A stretch of 64,000 nucleotides of DNA. Source: Nelumbo lutea (taxonomy: Eukaryota; Streptophyta; Magnoliopsida; Proteales; Nelumbonaceae). Of this stretch, positions 45,424 through 56,513 are shown one piece after another. The notes beneath the pieces are model-generated. The model was not told the origin of the DNA and did no database searches. It saw only the letters and a list, made by a program, of their open reading frames with translations. Each line of letters begins with the position of its first letter. The first letter of the stretch is position 1. The position numbers and the translations under genes are program-made. The stretch spans positions 57,897,759 through 57,961,758 of the forward strand of contig JAKGHH010000003.1 of NCBI GenBank assembly GCA_022828595.1, read 5' to 3'.

Positions 45424-46455
45424 TGATGAGGGCGGATTTGGCCCTCCAATGACATTATGACACTTGGCACCTCGAGATAACTAGGTGCAACCTCGTGACA
45501 ACTAGGCAGCTCGCCACAGGCAGTTCGCCCACTTACAGGCAGCTCTCCACAGGCAGCTCACCACCATGTAGCTTGGCACCTTACAAGCAACTCGCCACTA
45601 GGCAACTCACCACCATGCAGCACTCACAGGCAGCTTGCCACCATGTAGCACTCACAGGTAGCTCGCCACCATGCAGCACTTACAGGCAGCTCGCCACCCA
45701 AACAACTCAGCACTCACAGGCAGCTTGCCACCATGCAGCATTCACAGGCAGCTCACCACCATGCAACACTTACAGGTAGCTCGCCACTAGGCGGCTCACC
45801 ACCATGCAGCCTAGCACCTTACAGACAACTTGCTTCCTAGTCAGACTAACCACCACATGACAACCCCGAGGAGCTCACCACCATACCCCGCATTTTACGG
45901 GATTGTGACTTGTAACGGATATAATAGCTCACCCACTCCCTGATTTAGATAGAAATGGGCAACTTTACCGGTTGGTGGCTTTATCCCCAACCTAACACGA
46001 AAACAGGTTCCATCACAGCAAGAATCCAAGAACTACTCCACCAAACCCACTAGGACTCCAGTATATAAAGGCCTCACCCCTTAAGGGTGAAGAAATGAAA
46101 AATGAAGGGTGATCTCTGCTCTCTATCTCTCTCATTCTCTAATATCATTTTTCAGCTCGCTATTAAGTGCTGACTTAGCCATTGGAGTGTCCCCGTCGGG
46201 TAAGCCACCCCAGGTTCTTTGATTCAGTTCTTGCAGGCAACCAGTTCCCCCCGCCTACAAAGATGAGCCGATCATCTCCTATAGGGAGGATGGGTTCCTC
46301 AGTTCCCGTCGTCTACAAAGATGAGCGGATCATCTCCTACAGGGAACAGCTGGGTTGCGCTACACTGGAGAACTCTACTTCAACCTCTGAGTCACCGGCC
46401 ACTTAGGAGCAGATGAGATGACGAGGTACTTAACCAAGAAAAAATGATAAAATAA
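45424..46455 (+). mobile_element. Solo or truncated gypsy-like LTR with minisatellite
   Basis: It starts TGATGAGGGCGGATTTGGCC, matching the reverse complement of the LTR ends at 60342 and 62518. A tandem array based on CAGGCAGCTCGCCACCATG occupies about 45490-45850. A TATA box AGTATATAAAGGCC is at about 46052. Then come GACTTAGCCATTGGAGTGTC, CCCGTCGGGTAAGCCACC and, near 46418, GACGAGGTACTTAACCAA, all shared in order with the LTRs of 58987-62518. No primer site, internal region or target duplication was seen, and the far end is uncertain. Confidence 0.65.
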
Positions 46456-47409
46456 GGCCTTACGATTAAATTATATATTAATAACCTATTGGGGTGGTTT
46501 CATTTTAGTACCTGACATGCCACTATATTACCTAAAATCCCTCAAAACTGCTACTATAGCATCCATTTTGTTAGCATTTTACAAGTTATTTGACGTATGT
46601 GATATCACATGGGATTTGAAATATTTCAAAATCTCAAATTTGTCCTTCAAAAAAAAGATTCTGTTCATCATCTTCTTGAGCCTCAAGATTAAACCATACT
46701 GGTGAACAAAATTCAAAACCCATCACCACATATTCACCTCTTTTCTATCGACTCTATCATTCTCTTTCTTCACTTCTTTTTCTTCTTCTCTTCTTCCCCC
46801 TCCAACTATTTTCCATCGTTGCACTGAGTTGTGCTGACCATTGGTGCAAGAAAATGCTCACATTAACTTAATATGCTTCCATAGTTACAGATTTACTTAT
46901 GGCAGATTTACTTATGGCCGACATTTAAAGATTTACTTACTTATCGCCGACGGGCTGTGCTTTGAATTGACTGTATTCGTGAAGTAATATATTGTTTGGG
47001 CATGGCTTTTGTCTTTAGAAGAGCAATTTCTTTATCGTTATGCATGAAAAATAATGGTTAATATATTGTTTTGGATGATGATAATGCTTAATTAGATGGC
47101 AGAAAAGAGAACTAAAACCACAATTAATTTTCTTTTCTTGCTCAAGAAATCTCTGACTGATTTCTGATCCCATCAACACTTCCTCCTCTCCCTGAATTCT
47201 GTAATGGAATCATTACATGACCAGAGAGAGACGTCCATCCATTCCTAATTTTACTATCCAATATTATAACATTTATTAACGATGATATTGAACAAAGTAG
47301 CACTTTTCCCGAGTTTAATTACTACAGGGACATGTTTTAAAGTTTGGGTATTAAAGTGAGATTACTCTCAAAGTATATGGTATTAATATGTAATTTATCA
47401 TTTTTTTTA
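46456..47409. other. Spacer, nothing recognised
   Basis: AT-rich sequence with a CT-rich patch (46740-46800) and a small repeat of AGATTTACTTATGGC(A/C)GA at about 46890-46940. No gene or bounded element. Confidence 0.4.
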
Positions 47410-47417
47410 ATTATAAT

Positions 47418-47972
47418 TAGACCTGTTCATGGGCCAGGCCAGGTCGGGCTTTTACTCTTCATTAACAGAAATATGTTAGGCCCGAGCTCGAGCCCGGCCC
47501 GACCAATGGGCTTACAACTTGGGCCCGAGCCCGGCCCTAATAAAAAGCCCGAAGTCCGAATCCGAGTTGGAAGCCTGACCTAATAAAAAAAATTAGACAT
47601 TTTCCCTATTCAATAATCAATATAAATACGAATTTATTTACATTAAAAAAATATATAAATTCAAATTTTTTTTATATTAAAAAAAGAATATAAAGAAGGG
47701 AAAGAGGATGTGGAGAAGAAGAATTCGGTTGGAAACAGAAGGGAAAGAGATGAAAAAAAGAGGGGGTATTCGACTAGGGTTTTTATGTTTAGTTATAGGT
47801 TGGGCCGGGTTGGGCTTGGGCCAGGCTATTTTGGCAAATCCCGAGCCTGACTCGAATTTATTGCGGATCGGGCTTTTTAGCCCGAGGTTATGCCCGCGGG
47901 CCTATATAGGTATTCAAGCCCGTCCGGGGGCCGGGCCGGCCCGTCGAGCCACCCGACCCATGAACATGTCTA
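47418..47972. mobile_element. GC-rich hAT-like element, copy 1 (555 bp)
   Basis: The ends TAGACCTGTTCATGGGCC and the inverted CCATGAACATGTCTA match. Identical 8-bp flanks ATTATAAT lie at 47410-47417 and 47973-47980. The terminal 150 bases on each side are rich in GGGCCGG / CCCGAGC words; the core is AT-rich. There is no transposase. Related copies are at 54461-55009 and 56514-57523. Confidence 0.85.
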
Positions 47973-47980
47973 ATTATAAT

Positions 47981-50576
47981 GTAACAAGTAAGAGATTGAC
48001 CTAGGCCCAGCTCGACCCTACATGGGCTCGGGCCAAGTTTACATGCTTTCTGGGCCTAATAAGTAATGACATTGGGACTATAATTTTTTTATTTAAATAA
48101 TATATAATACATACAAAAAACAATTACACAATTCAAAGTTAAATTGGGCTTTGGCATAAAAAAAAAGACATGGATCTCGTTTAATTGCTAAGCTTGATTT
48201 TTTGGCTTGGGTTAACCATCGTTCTATAGATGGCCGGGCCTTCATTCTCATTTTTGAGCAATACGAGACTTGGAACAACATTAAATAGTTAGTGCAACCA
48301 TTGAGTATATTTCTAAGTCCCACATTGCTTAATAAATGAAAATGAAGACCTTAGTTATGAGGAAAATTCTCATACATGAATTGACTCAAGTGTTGTCATG
48401 TGTCAATTCATAAATTTTTATTTATATGTTAAAATAAAATGTAAAACTTTTTTAATTTATATAAAATATTAAACATTTAATATAAAATAAAATATACTTG
48501 TGTTTGTATAACATAAAATATAATATATATCACTATATATAAAAATTATGTATACTATATATTATATTTTTAAATATATATTGTATTATATTATATTGTG
48601 GGCTAGGCTTGATGTGGGCCCAGGCCTGATCCTGTCCTGCACACAAAAACTTGGGCTTGGGCCCAGAAATTTGTGGTCTGGGTTGGTCAAGAATGATCAC
48701 CCCTACAAATTAGGATTGTAATCGAATCATTGGTCCGACTAGGTTGGGTTGGGAATTTATTAATGGGCACGTATCCTAATCTAAGCGTTGTAAGTTGGGT
48801 TGGGAATTTATTTCAGCACTGTTAACTTGTTCAGGATCAGATCAAAGGAAGCTCAAAAGAATAAGCTTTCTGGGGTTAATTATCTTTCTTGACAAAGAAA
48901 ATGCTCATTCTGATGAAGAGGATGATAATCTACTGCAGAATTCATGGGCTTTGATATTACTGCATATAATAAAACTGCTCCATTTAGCAACAGTTTGTTT
49001 TATCTATCCTGGTTAGTACTATATAGTATATTCTAAAAGCTTAGATGCAACTTGTGGAAACCCAAGGTCGAACTTATGAAGATCAAACCAGCAGCCTTAA
49101 CATATCAACTCACAGGCTGCAGATGCTATTTCTTGAATATCTCTTGGAGAAAGTCTTGGAGATATAGAAGGTTGTCTGTATACTTCAGCATCCCCACCCA
49201 AGGGTTTAAATTGCTTTGGAATTTTAGAAAACCTTTGTTTATTAATTTGGTATTTCTTAGGCAGCTAGTTTTAGAATGCCACATAGCAAATGATTTTGGG
49301 AAGTTCACGGAGGGTGTGCCTATTACTTTTCTCTATCTATATCACTGTATATCTGATGAGAATAAGTGGAAATAAATAAAAATAAAAAACTTTGAAGTTC
49401 TTGGTTTTAATGTCTGTTGCTTCTAATTCTGTTTCCTTTACTGTTGACTCTTTGTGTCCTTTGGTGTCAACCCCAATAAGTTTTCCTTTATGGTTTTTTT
49501 GAAGATCTTAAATCAATATCAGAATCGAGACTTTGAACTTAAACCTCTTTGTTAGAATTATTTTTAGATCAGTTCCTTGATTATACTGTGGTTGATCCTT
49601 GTTCATTGTGTGTGTGTGCGTGTGCCTAGTTTGGTAAGGTTATCCAGATGAAAAGTGTGATATACTTGAATACAGAGTATGGTTCTTTATGGATTTCCCA
49701 TTGATGAATGGGTACTTCTTAGATATCATGAAATTTTCATGAAGCTTTTGATTTGGTTATTGATTACAAAAAATGTCATTGGCCACACTCCAGCCAAGAG
49801 GATCTTTCAATATGTAGTATGTTATATTTATGGAAACCAGGGATCTAGGGTGGATATTCCACCTGAGATTCTTTTTGTGCCAAGGGGCCATTACTTGGTA
49901 TAATAGTAAAATCTTGGGCTGCCAACATATTAGCCTTTTTTAATTCCTTTTGTGGTCAAGATCCTGATTGAGTGATTGTCCTTCACATATCAGTGGTTGA
50001 ATAAAAATGTACTATTTCTATTTCTCAACTTCAGAAATTGCTTTTCTGGCACAATGCTTTACATGGTATTTGTTGAAAACAATTGTTTTGCAGGTTAAGT
50101 TGAAAAGTGTCTCTTGCATGGTTTAATTCTAATGGTTAAACATTTTGTGACCTATGAAATCTGGATACCTGTATATGAGTGTTATGTCATGTTGGATATT
50201 CTGATTTTTTGTGTAAATTGTGTATGCAACAACTTGTCCATCCATTCCTCTACCGTATTTTTGTCATATCTTTACAACTCTATATACATTGGTTAACCCT
50301 TATTTGTTACTTTCCACACTTGAGTCCAGATAAAGATGTTTGCACCTCTTAAAGTTTCACTGAGTTGGGATGAAAGGAAATTGGAATATGCGTTGGCTCA
50401 TTTCCCTTACTGCTTTTTTGGTAGGGGAGCTTGCACTTTATTATTTCTTTCTTTGTAAAATTTTCTTGGTGATTGACAAAAAGTAGCTTTGCCCCATATT
50501 TTTACTTACACATTACACATTTATATTTCTCACTTGTACTTTTGAGTTTGTTCATTTCTCATTTAACATCCCTGTA
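47981..50576. other. Spacer with a GGGCC-rich remnant and T-rich sequence
   Basis: At about 48003-48050 and 48600-48705 there are GGCCCAGCTCG and GGGCCCAGGCC words like those of the hAT-like family, without clear ends. From 48790 to 50570 the sequence is T-rich and intron-like. The frame DKENAHSDEEDDNLLQNSWA at about 48888-48950 looks coding-like but stands alone. No complete gene could be built. Confidence 0.35.
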
Positions 50577-51080
50577 GATTTACAGGAACTTCAACAAATA
50601 CAATTTTTGTGTCCTATCTTAATTTGTAATTTGTAAAATCTTAAATTCCTGTAATTTGCAGATTTACCGGAACTTTAACAAAATCTTAAATTCCAAGAAA
50701 TACAATCATTTAACATCCCTGTAGATTAATCATCTCAATTTTGCAAAATTATTGTAATTTCTGCAATTTTCTTATTTTCTTGCAATTTTCTGTAAATTTG
50801 TTGTAATTTCTGCAATTTATAAAAAATTCCTGATATTTTCATTCATTTTTCTGGTTTTTTGCAAAACTATTATAATTTCTGCAATTTTTACAAAATTCCT
50901 ATAATTGCATTCATTTTTTTTCTGTTTTTTTGCAAAATTATTGTAATTTCTGCAATTTTCTTATTTTGTTGCAATTTTTGCAAATTTTTGAATTTTTTGC
51001 AAATTTACTGGTATTTTCATGCATTTTCCTGAATTTTCTGCAAAATTATTGTAATTTCTGCAATTTCTGCATTTTTTGAT
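50577..51080. repeat. AT-rich tandem repeat of TGTAATTTCTGCAATTT type
   Basis: Degenerate units containing GCAAAATTATTGTAATTTCTGCAATTT recur at about 50735, 50780, 50860, 50930 and 51040 with variable spacing. It is low-complexity, non-coding sequence. Beyond it, CCAAACGGACCCTAA at 51262-51276 looks like a Harbinger-type right end with no partner. Confidence 0.6.
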
Positions 51081-51518
51081 ATTTCAATGCATATTTTGCT
51101 TTTTTTATTATTATGAGGGGCAAAATTAGAAAGCTTGGCTGATTCTAATTCCAGCCTCTTGATGAACCAAACGGCATCAATCGGAATCCGATTCCGATTC
51201 CTGATTGAACCAAACAGGTAGGGGGAATAGACCATTCTGATTTCGATTCCAAACACAAACCAAACGGACCCTAAATAATAAACGGACAAGTACGGATACA
51301 CACAATGCAGAATTCTGAATTCCAACCCCCCCTACTACTGGCCCTTTTCCCCTATAAACCACATCCCTGCTTGTGAATTTGGCATCAATTCACGGTCAGG
51401 ATGCATTCCCCCTGTACTTTGGGGCTATAAAATTCTGATCTGGGATGATTGGTCATTCTCCCAATAATAAAACTTTCAAGGGAGTAGTGATATACCCAAT
51501 TTCAGTTTCAGCCATTAA

Positions 51519-51626
51519 GGCTCAGTATGGAAATAAAACAAATGCAAATATGTACAGCTCAATACATACAAAATAATATAAGGTTTTGCACTTTACATAT
51601 TTGCATTTTTACTTCCAAACTCAGCC
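51519..51626. mobile_element. 108-bp hairpin MITE, PIF/Harbinger-like
   Basis: The left arm GGCTCAGTATGGAAATAAAA is paired with the right arm TTTTTACTTCCAAACTCAGCC, and both continue into a matching ATGCAAATATGTA / TACATATTTGCAT stem. TAA flanks both ends (51516-51518 and 51627-51629). It is almost all stem. Confidence 0.75.
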
Positions 51627-51639
51627 TAAAGAATCCACA

Positions 51640-52195
51640 ACCCCCTCTAGGGTTAGTGATAATTTTCCCTCTGAATTAATTTTCATTTGCAAAAAATATC
51701 CCCTAAACTTTTACTTTGACTAAATTCAAAAGTATAAAGTGTTGTCTTTTGTAAATACTCTGTAGCTGTAACTCAGATGATAGAATGCATTAACTTACCA
51801 AAACATCCACCTATACTTTCCTTATTTTCTTTTCCTCGCCCTTTATTTTTTTTTTCAAGCGAAATCAGCTACTTACAATAGCAAGAATCATTTCACTCAC
51901 AATGAAAAACAAGTTTCTTTATATTCTTATTTCATTTCACTGACACGAATGCCCCTCTTCATCTTAAAATATAAAAATTATCTATTTTTTTCTCCAATAA
52001 ATCAAGAAAAACGAAGCAAAACTTTAAATTTATATTTATCAAAAAGAAACCTCTACTATTTCATTTGAATACCAAATCCAACCAGAAATTTTCAAGAATT
52101 TATTAGAGCAACCAAAAATACTTTAATAGTATATTTAAAAAATTAATAGATCATAAATTAAAAAATAATTAAATTTCTTTTAGCATTTTAAAAAA
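51640..52195. other. AT-rich upstream region of the C2 gene
   Basis: AT-rich sequence without a recognised gene or bounded element. Confidence 0.4.
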
Positions 52196-52309
52196 GTCTT
52201 TTGAAATTTGGATTCAGATCCAAAAAATGCGATCGAACTCAAAATGTACATTTTTAGGATCAGACTCGAATTTTGCTAAATCTGATTCGAATCCAATTAC
52301 AGCCCTAAT
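52196..52309. mobile_element. hAT-like MITE remnant, right end
   Basis: GGATTCAGATCC, CAGACTCGAATTTTGCTAAA, then ATCCAATTACAGCCCTA at the end, the inverse of the left end at 41502. It lies about 300 bases upstream of the C2 gene start. Confidence 0.35.
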
Positions 52310-52609
52310 TACATTACACCTGTCTGAATATCCATGCATATTACATCATACCTGTAATGAAACACTTGTCACATTCTTAATGAAAGTGCAAGGAAAAAAC
52401 TGCAGTAAGTCCGGATTCGTAACGATTAACAAACTCCCGCCTCACCTCTCGGCTCTGATCTATTTACCATTTCCTTATGCTTAATTAGTGCTTGTACGTG
52501 CATGTGCCAGCTCCTTCCCTTATCCCTCCCTCGCTGTCCTCCCCTTGGACGGCGAGCGGTCACCAGTCACCACCACCACCACCACCCCCACCTGAAACCA
52601 CACCTAGCC

Positions 52610-53551
52610 ATGTCTCTCGCTAAGCCCGTCCATCCTCATGTCCCCTCCCTTCACCTTGAGATCAATGTCATCTCCGCCCTGGACCTGGCTCCTGTAACCT
52701 CTGCAATGCGCACCTACGCCGTTGCTTGCCTGGATCGTGAACGCAAATGCAAACAATCCACTCGCATCGATCTCATTGGCCACACCAATCCCACATGGAA
52801 TGCCAAGTTTATCTTCCCCATTGACGAAGACTTTCTCAAATCCTACACCTCTTCTGTCATCATAGAGATATATGCTCTTCGCTATTTATTCCGCAACGTT
52901 CTCGTCGGAACTGTCCACGTCTTGGTCAGCAATTTCATCCATCCATCATCCCTGCAACCTCATGATCGCGACTACGGCCAATTGGTCTGTCTCCAGGTCC
53001 GTCGTCCGTCAGACCGCCCACAGGGTTTGCTCAATATCAGTGTAGCACTCCTCGACAACTCCGTGAGAATCATGCCTTTTTGCAACCAACCCAGTACCAC
53101 CACCGTTGGATATTGGGATCTCATGGGTAAAAAGATGCACACCCCACATCACCGTAGATACACTCCCAAAAAGGTCCAACCCCGCAGCTCCAAAGGCAAA
53201 CGGTCGGTCGAATCCGACAAGGACGATTTATCCTCCGGCTGGAGTGGGTCTACGACAATAACGAACTCGAGCCATTTGAAATCGGATACGGGTCGGACAT
53301 ATTCGACTTTTACTTCCACAGAGGCAGCTATCACGGGGGATTATTTTGCGGAAGAGGAGATTGGAAGTTCTGTGCTAGAACGTTGGAGCGTAGACGAAGA
53401 AAACGACGAAGGTACCAAACATGCGCAAAGGCACACCGATGGAAGAGGAGTTTTTTCGTGCTTCGGTGGATCATTTGGGTGTCAGTGCAACGTCTATTGT
53501 GGGGCCGGACCTAACGAGGAGAAGAGAGTCAGTCGGAGGGCCCCAGCTTAA
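52610..53551 (+). CDS. C2-domain protein of the plant SRC2/CaLB-like type (single exon)
   Basis: 313 aa, no intron. Residues of about 13-145 form one C2 domain: SLHLEINVISALDLAP, TYAVACLDRERKCKQST, GHTNPTWNAKFIFPID, TSSVIIEIYALRYLF, VLVGTVHVLVSNFI. The second half is Ser/Thr-rich and disordered, ending in a Cys-rich tail FSCFGGSFGCQCNVYCGAG, which this plant subfamily shares. The usual Asp ligands of the first calcium loop are not obvious (APVTSAMRTYAV), so calcium-independent lipid or protein binding is possible. The start at 52610 (MSLAKP) is chosen because it sits just before the domain; an upstream in-frame ATG at 52502 would add a low-complexity stretch with a His run from a CAC repeat. 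Family knowledge suggests membrane association. Confidence 0.88.
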   Translation: MSLAKPVHPHVPSLHLEINVISALDLAPVTSAMRTYAVACLDRERKCKQSTRIDLIGHTNPTWNAKFIFPIDEDFLKSYTSSVIIEIYALRYLFRNVLVGTVHVLVSNFIHPSSLQPHDRDYGQLVCLQVRRPSDRPQGLLNISVALLDNSVRIMPFCNQPSTTTVGYWDLMGKKMHTPHHRRYTPKKVQPRSSKGKRSVESDKDDLSSGWSGSTTITNSSHLKSDTGRTYSTFTSTEAAITGDYFAEEEIGSSVLERWSVDEENDEGTKHAQRHTDGRGVFSCFGGSFGCQCNVYCGAGPNEEKRVSRRAPA

Positions 53552-53986
53552 CCCGTCTGATTCTTGAGTAAGTCGGTGGTAGACAATGCAACCAACTGAT
53601 ACCTGTCGATTGTTGATACTCTTGCTACCGTGCGCCAATGGCCAGTTCTTGGGTGGTCTGAGAATGACGCCGGCGGTTGCTCCTGTTGCGCTTGCGGTCG
53701 ATCTGGAGTGGGTGAGTTATTGGATGATGGATTATACCCTTATGCCCGTCAGATCGATGCAACATTAGGACGTGGGGTTGGAAGATACAAATCTAATGGC
53801 GGTTAGAACCTCTTTCTTTCTCTTCTTGTTTTTTTTTTTTTTCCCGCTTAAGAAATAGAAAATTTGTATTCAATAAGTTTATACATGATCTAAAGAAAAA
53901 AAAGGTAGGGAAACGAAGGGTTAATCTATACAAACCTTCTATTGGTTTAAATCAAACGTAGTTTAAATTGATAATACAACGTGGAG
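53552..53986. other. 3' flank of the C2 gene
   Basis: Probable 3' UTR followed by T-rich sequence (poly-T near 53828-53842). No gene was recognised. Confidence 0.4.
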
Positions 53987-55063
53987 GATTATTATTTTGA
54001 AAACCGGATCAGACCGGACGGTCAAATCGTTTAACCCAAAAAACAGTCATCATCTCCGGGTTCGATTTTCAAATGGATCATTTTTTTTTTTGAAAGAACC
54101 GCTGAATTAATCAAAAAACCGCCGAGTAGCAACACACGTTTAATAAAATGTTTGTTATTTAACTTTTCAAAAGACCATTTATAGATAGGAGAACGAGAGA
54201 TGGGAGAGGGATTGAAATGAGATCTCAGATTTGAAATCATTATTGAGAGAGAGATCTGTGAGATTTGACATCAGATGTATAGTCCCCGTCATCATCATCG
54301 CCAGTGAACCACCGCCTCCTCCTCCTCCCTTTCTTCCTTTCCTCTTCTCTCCCAGATGACAAGCGATAACCACCTACTTCTCTCTTTAAAATGAGTAATG
54401 ACACACATAAACATTGCCTCAACGGTTCGACTCGTACGGTCAAATCGTTAACCCAAAAATTAGACCTCTTGATGGCCAGGTTGGGCCGGGCTCAGGCCGG
54501 GCTTTCACTTATCATTAATGAAAATATATTAGGCCCGAGCCCGAGCCTGGCCTGACCAATGGGCTTATAACTTGGACCCGAGCTCGACTCTGGTAAAAAG
54601 CCTGAAATCCGAGCCCGACTTAATTGAAAAAAACAACAACTTTCCCTATTCAAATTAGAATTAAAAATTCAGATAGTATTTTTTTTTCTATTTAAATGAA
54701 CAATGGGCTTACAAGATTGTATTTTTCTCTTTCTTTTATATTTTAAAACACATTTTTACATTCTTAAATCAACAAATTTATTCAAATGGACATAATCACA
54801 TAACTAATTTTAAGTTTAATATTAGGTCGAGCTGGGCTGGACTCGGGCTGGACTATTTTGACAAAACCTGAGCTCAGCTCGAATTTATTGCGGGCCAGGC
54901 TTTTTGGCCCGAATTTAAGCCCGTGGGCCTATAAGCGTGTTCAAGCCCGTCCGAGCGTCAGGCTGGGCCAGGCCGGACCGTCGGGCCACCCGGCCCATGA
55001 ACAGGTCTACCAAAAACCAATGGTCAAAACGATTTCATTTCTAGGTCCATTTTTAATACCTTG
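53987..55063. mobile_element. CAAGG-family hAT MITE carrying a GC-rich hAT-like element
   Basis: The left part reads TTTTGAAAACCGGATCAGACC and GGTCAAATCGTTTAACCCAA. The right part, after the inner element, reads CCAATGGTCAAAACGATTTC and ends CCATTTTTAATACCTTG, complementary to the CAAGG(T)TTTGAAAAC start of this family. GGTCAAATCGTTAACCCAAAA occurs again just before the inner insertion. The outer target duplication is not clear. Confidence 0.5.
54461..55009. mobile_element. GC-rich hAT-like element, copy 2 (549 bp), nested
   Basis: The ends TAGACCTCTTGATGGCC and GGCCCATGAACAGGTCTA are inverted. The flanks CCAAAAAT (54453-54460) and CCAAAAAC (55010-55017) match at 7 of 8 bases. It has the same GGCCGGGC/GCCCGAGC ends and AT-rich core as copies 1 and 3. 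Confidence 0.82.
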
Positions 55064-55097
55064 CTCCTTTTAAACATTTAGAAAATCATTCAAATGT

Positions 55098-55172
55098 TCT
55101 ACAATGTGAATTGTTTTTTCTATGGTTTTGAAAACAAATGTGAATTGTTTTTTCTATGGTTTTGAAAACAAA
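55098..55172. repeat. 37-bp unit repeated twice in tandem
   Basis: ATGTGAATTGTTTTTTCTAT followed by GGTTTTGAAAACAA is present twice, back to back and without change. This is a recent slippage-type duplication. Confidence 0.7.
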
Positions 55173-55186
55173 TCAAAATCATTTGG

Positions 55187-55820
55187 TAAGGATGTAATTG
55201 AGCTGAGTAGAGCCGAACTTTGGCATGCCTTGACTTTATTCTGAGGTTCGAGTTTTAGTTTGAGCTCAATTTGAATTCTATTTTTTGGTTTGAACTTGGT
55301 TTGTCTAAATATTTAATAAGGTCAAGTTCGTCTCGAAAGATTGAAAATGAATATATTTTTATATTTTATAAAAATAATATATATAAATCGAGATAGGCTC
55401 ATGAGCTTTTGAGTCGAACTTTTTATTAATCAAAGTTAGGCTATGTTTGTTTGTATGCGGTGTAAATACCAGACATGTGTTATATTACACTCCGATCCAA
55501 TTTTGTAGCCATTTGGATGGAGTGTAATTAAACAACGAAGAACGATGTAAAATTCCACTCACATCGAGTTTTACATTGATAATCGATGTAAACATTTACA
55601 TTGATAATCCCGGCTTCTATTTACATCCCGAGTAATTTTTAAACCAATTGGTGTATAACTCCAACAGTGTAAAAGTACATTTGCACCCATTCAAACACAA
55701 TCTTAAGTTTAAATAACCAATTGTGCTTAGCCTAAGATTTGAACTTGATTAGAATCGAACTTGAATAAAGCCTAATCAAACTTAAGCCCAAGCTAGTTTA
55801 TTGAAGTTCAATCATCCCTA
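55187..55820. mobile_element. hAT-like MITE with a nested hairpin MITE
   Basis: It starts TAAGGATGTAATTGAGCTGA and ends GAAGTTCAATCATCCCTA, inverted relatives of the ends at 25364-25840. The inner element at 55439-55702 splits it. The flanks TCATTTGG and TAATCTAG match only partly, so the duplication has decayed. Confidence 0.55.
55439..55702. mobile_element. 264-bp PIF/Harbinger-like MITE, nested
   Basis: The left end is GGCTATGTTTGTTTGTATGC. The reverse complement of the right end is GATTGTGTTTGAATGGGTGC. TTA flanks both ends (55436-55438 and 55703-55705). The interior repeats GTGTAAAT / ATTTACAT words in inverted orientation. Confidence 0.7.
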
Positions 55821-56219
55821 TAATCTAGTTTGAAAATAGATTGTTTCATAAAACAAAAACATAAAAAATGTGTTCTTGGTTGTGTATGCGCATTTTTGTT
55901 TCCAAAACTGAAACAAAAAAACGTTCTAGAATTCTTGGTTTCAAAAACATGTTTTCATCTGACTATTTGTATCATATTCCATAAATCAAATAATTTATAC
56001 ACTACAAAATTTGTCCTTATTTGAAAACTATTATTTTTATGGTTTCAAAAACATGTATTGTTTTTTGAAACAAAGTCAACTTATTTTTCCTTTAAGAAAA
56101 TGGAGTTGAAGAACATGTTTTTTCTTTTCTTCTATGTTGAAATTTCAAAAAGAAGCAAACACAAAAACATTCATGTTATAGAACTTTCCCTAAGATGCCT
56201 AGGGACAAATTGAAGTTTT
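55821..56219. other. Spacer, nothing recognised
   Basis: AT-rich sequence with repeated TTTCAAAAACATGT words (55935, 56042). No gene. Confidence 0.4.
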
Positions 56220-56513
56220 ATTGAGTTACATTTGACAACCTCATGGAACAATTGTGAATAATGGTCTTCAAAGTTAAAAAGAGAGGGACATTTCACCATG
56301 AATCCTTTACTAAATCAATCACTACCTTAGAGTCACCCAACATTGAGACTATACTCCCTCCATGGCATCTCAAATCCACATCTAGCACTAAACACAGGTT
56401 CCAAGCCTCAACAACCAAAGGGTACACCACATGCACCTTCAAACCTTGTTCCTCCACAAACTCTTATGTATTCTTAATTTCCACACAAGTGGACACACCT
56501 CCCTCCTTTCTAA

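Noticed and set aside
45495..45779. Repeat-rich open frame (QLATRQL, SSPPC)
   Set aside because: It is a minisatellite in an LTR-like block, open by periodicity only.
48795..49375. Possible gene with exons in the T-rich block
   Set aside because: One short coding-like run exists, but no set of exons with matching splice sites and phase could be assembled.
51262..51276. CCAAACGGACCCTAA as the right end of a Harbinger-like element
   Set aside because: The left partner was not found upstream, so it was not called as a separate element.
52502..52609. Upstream in-frame start of the C2 gene adding 36 residues
   Set aside because: The extra residues are low-complexity with a His run from a CAC repeat and precede the normal family start MSLAKP.
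53149..53334. - strand frame inside the C2 gene
   Set aside because: It is a shadow of the + strand C2 coding frame.
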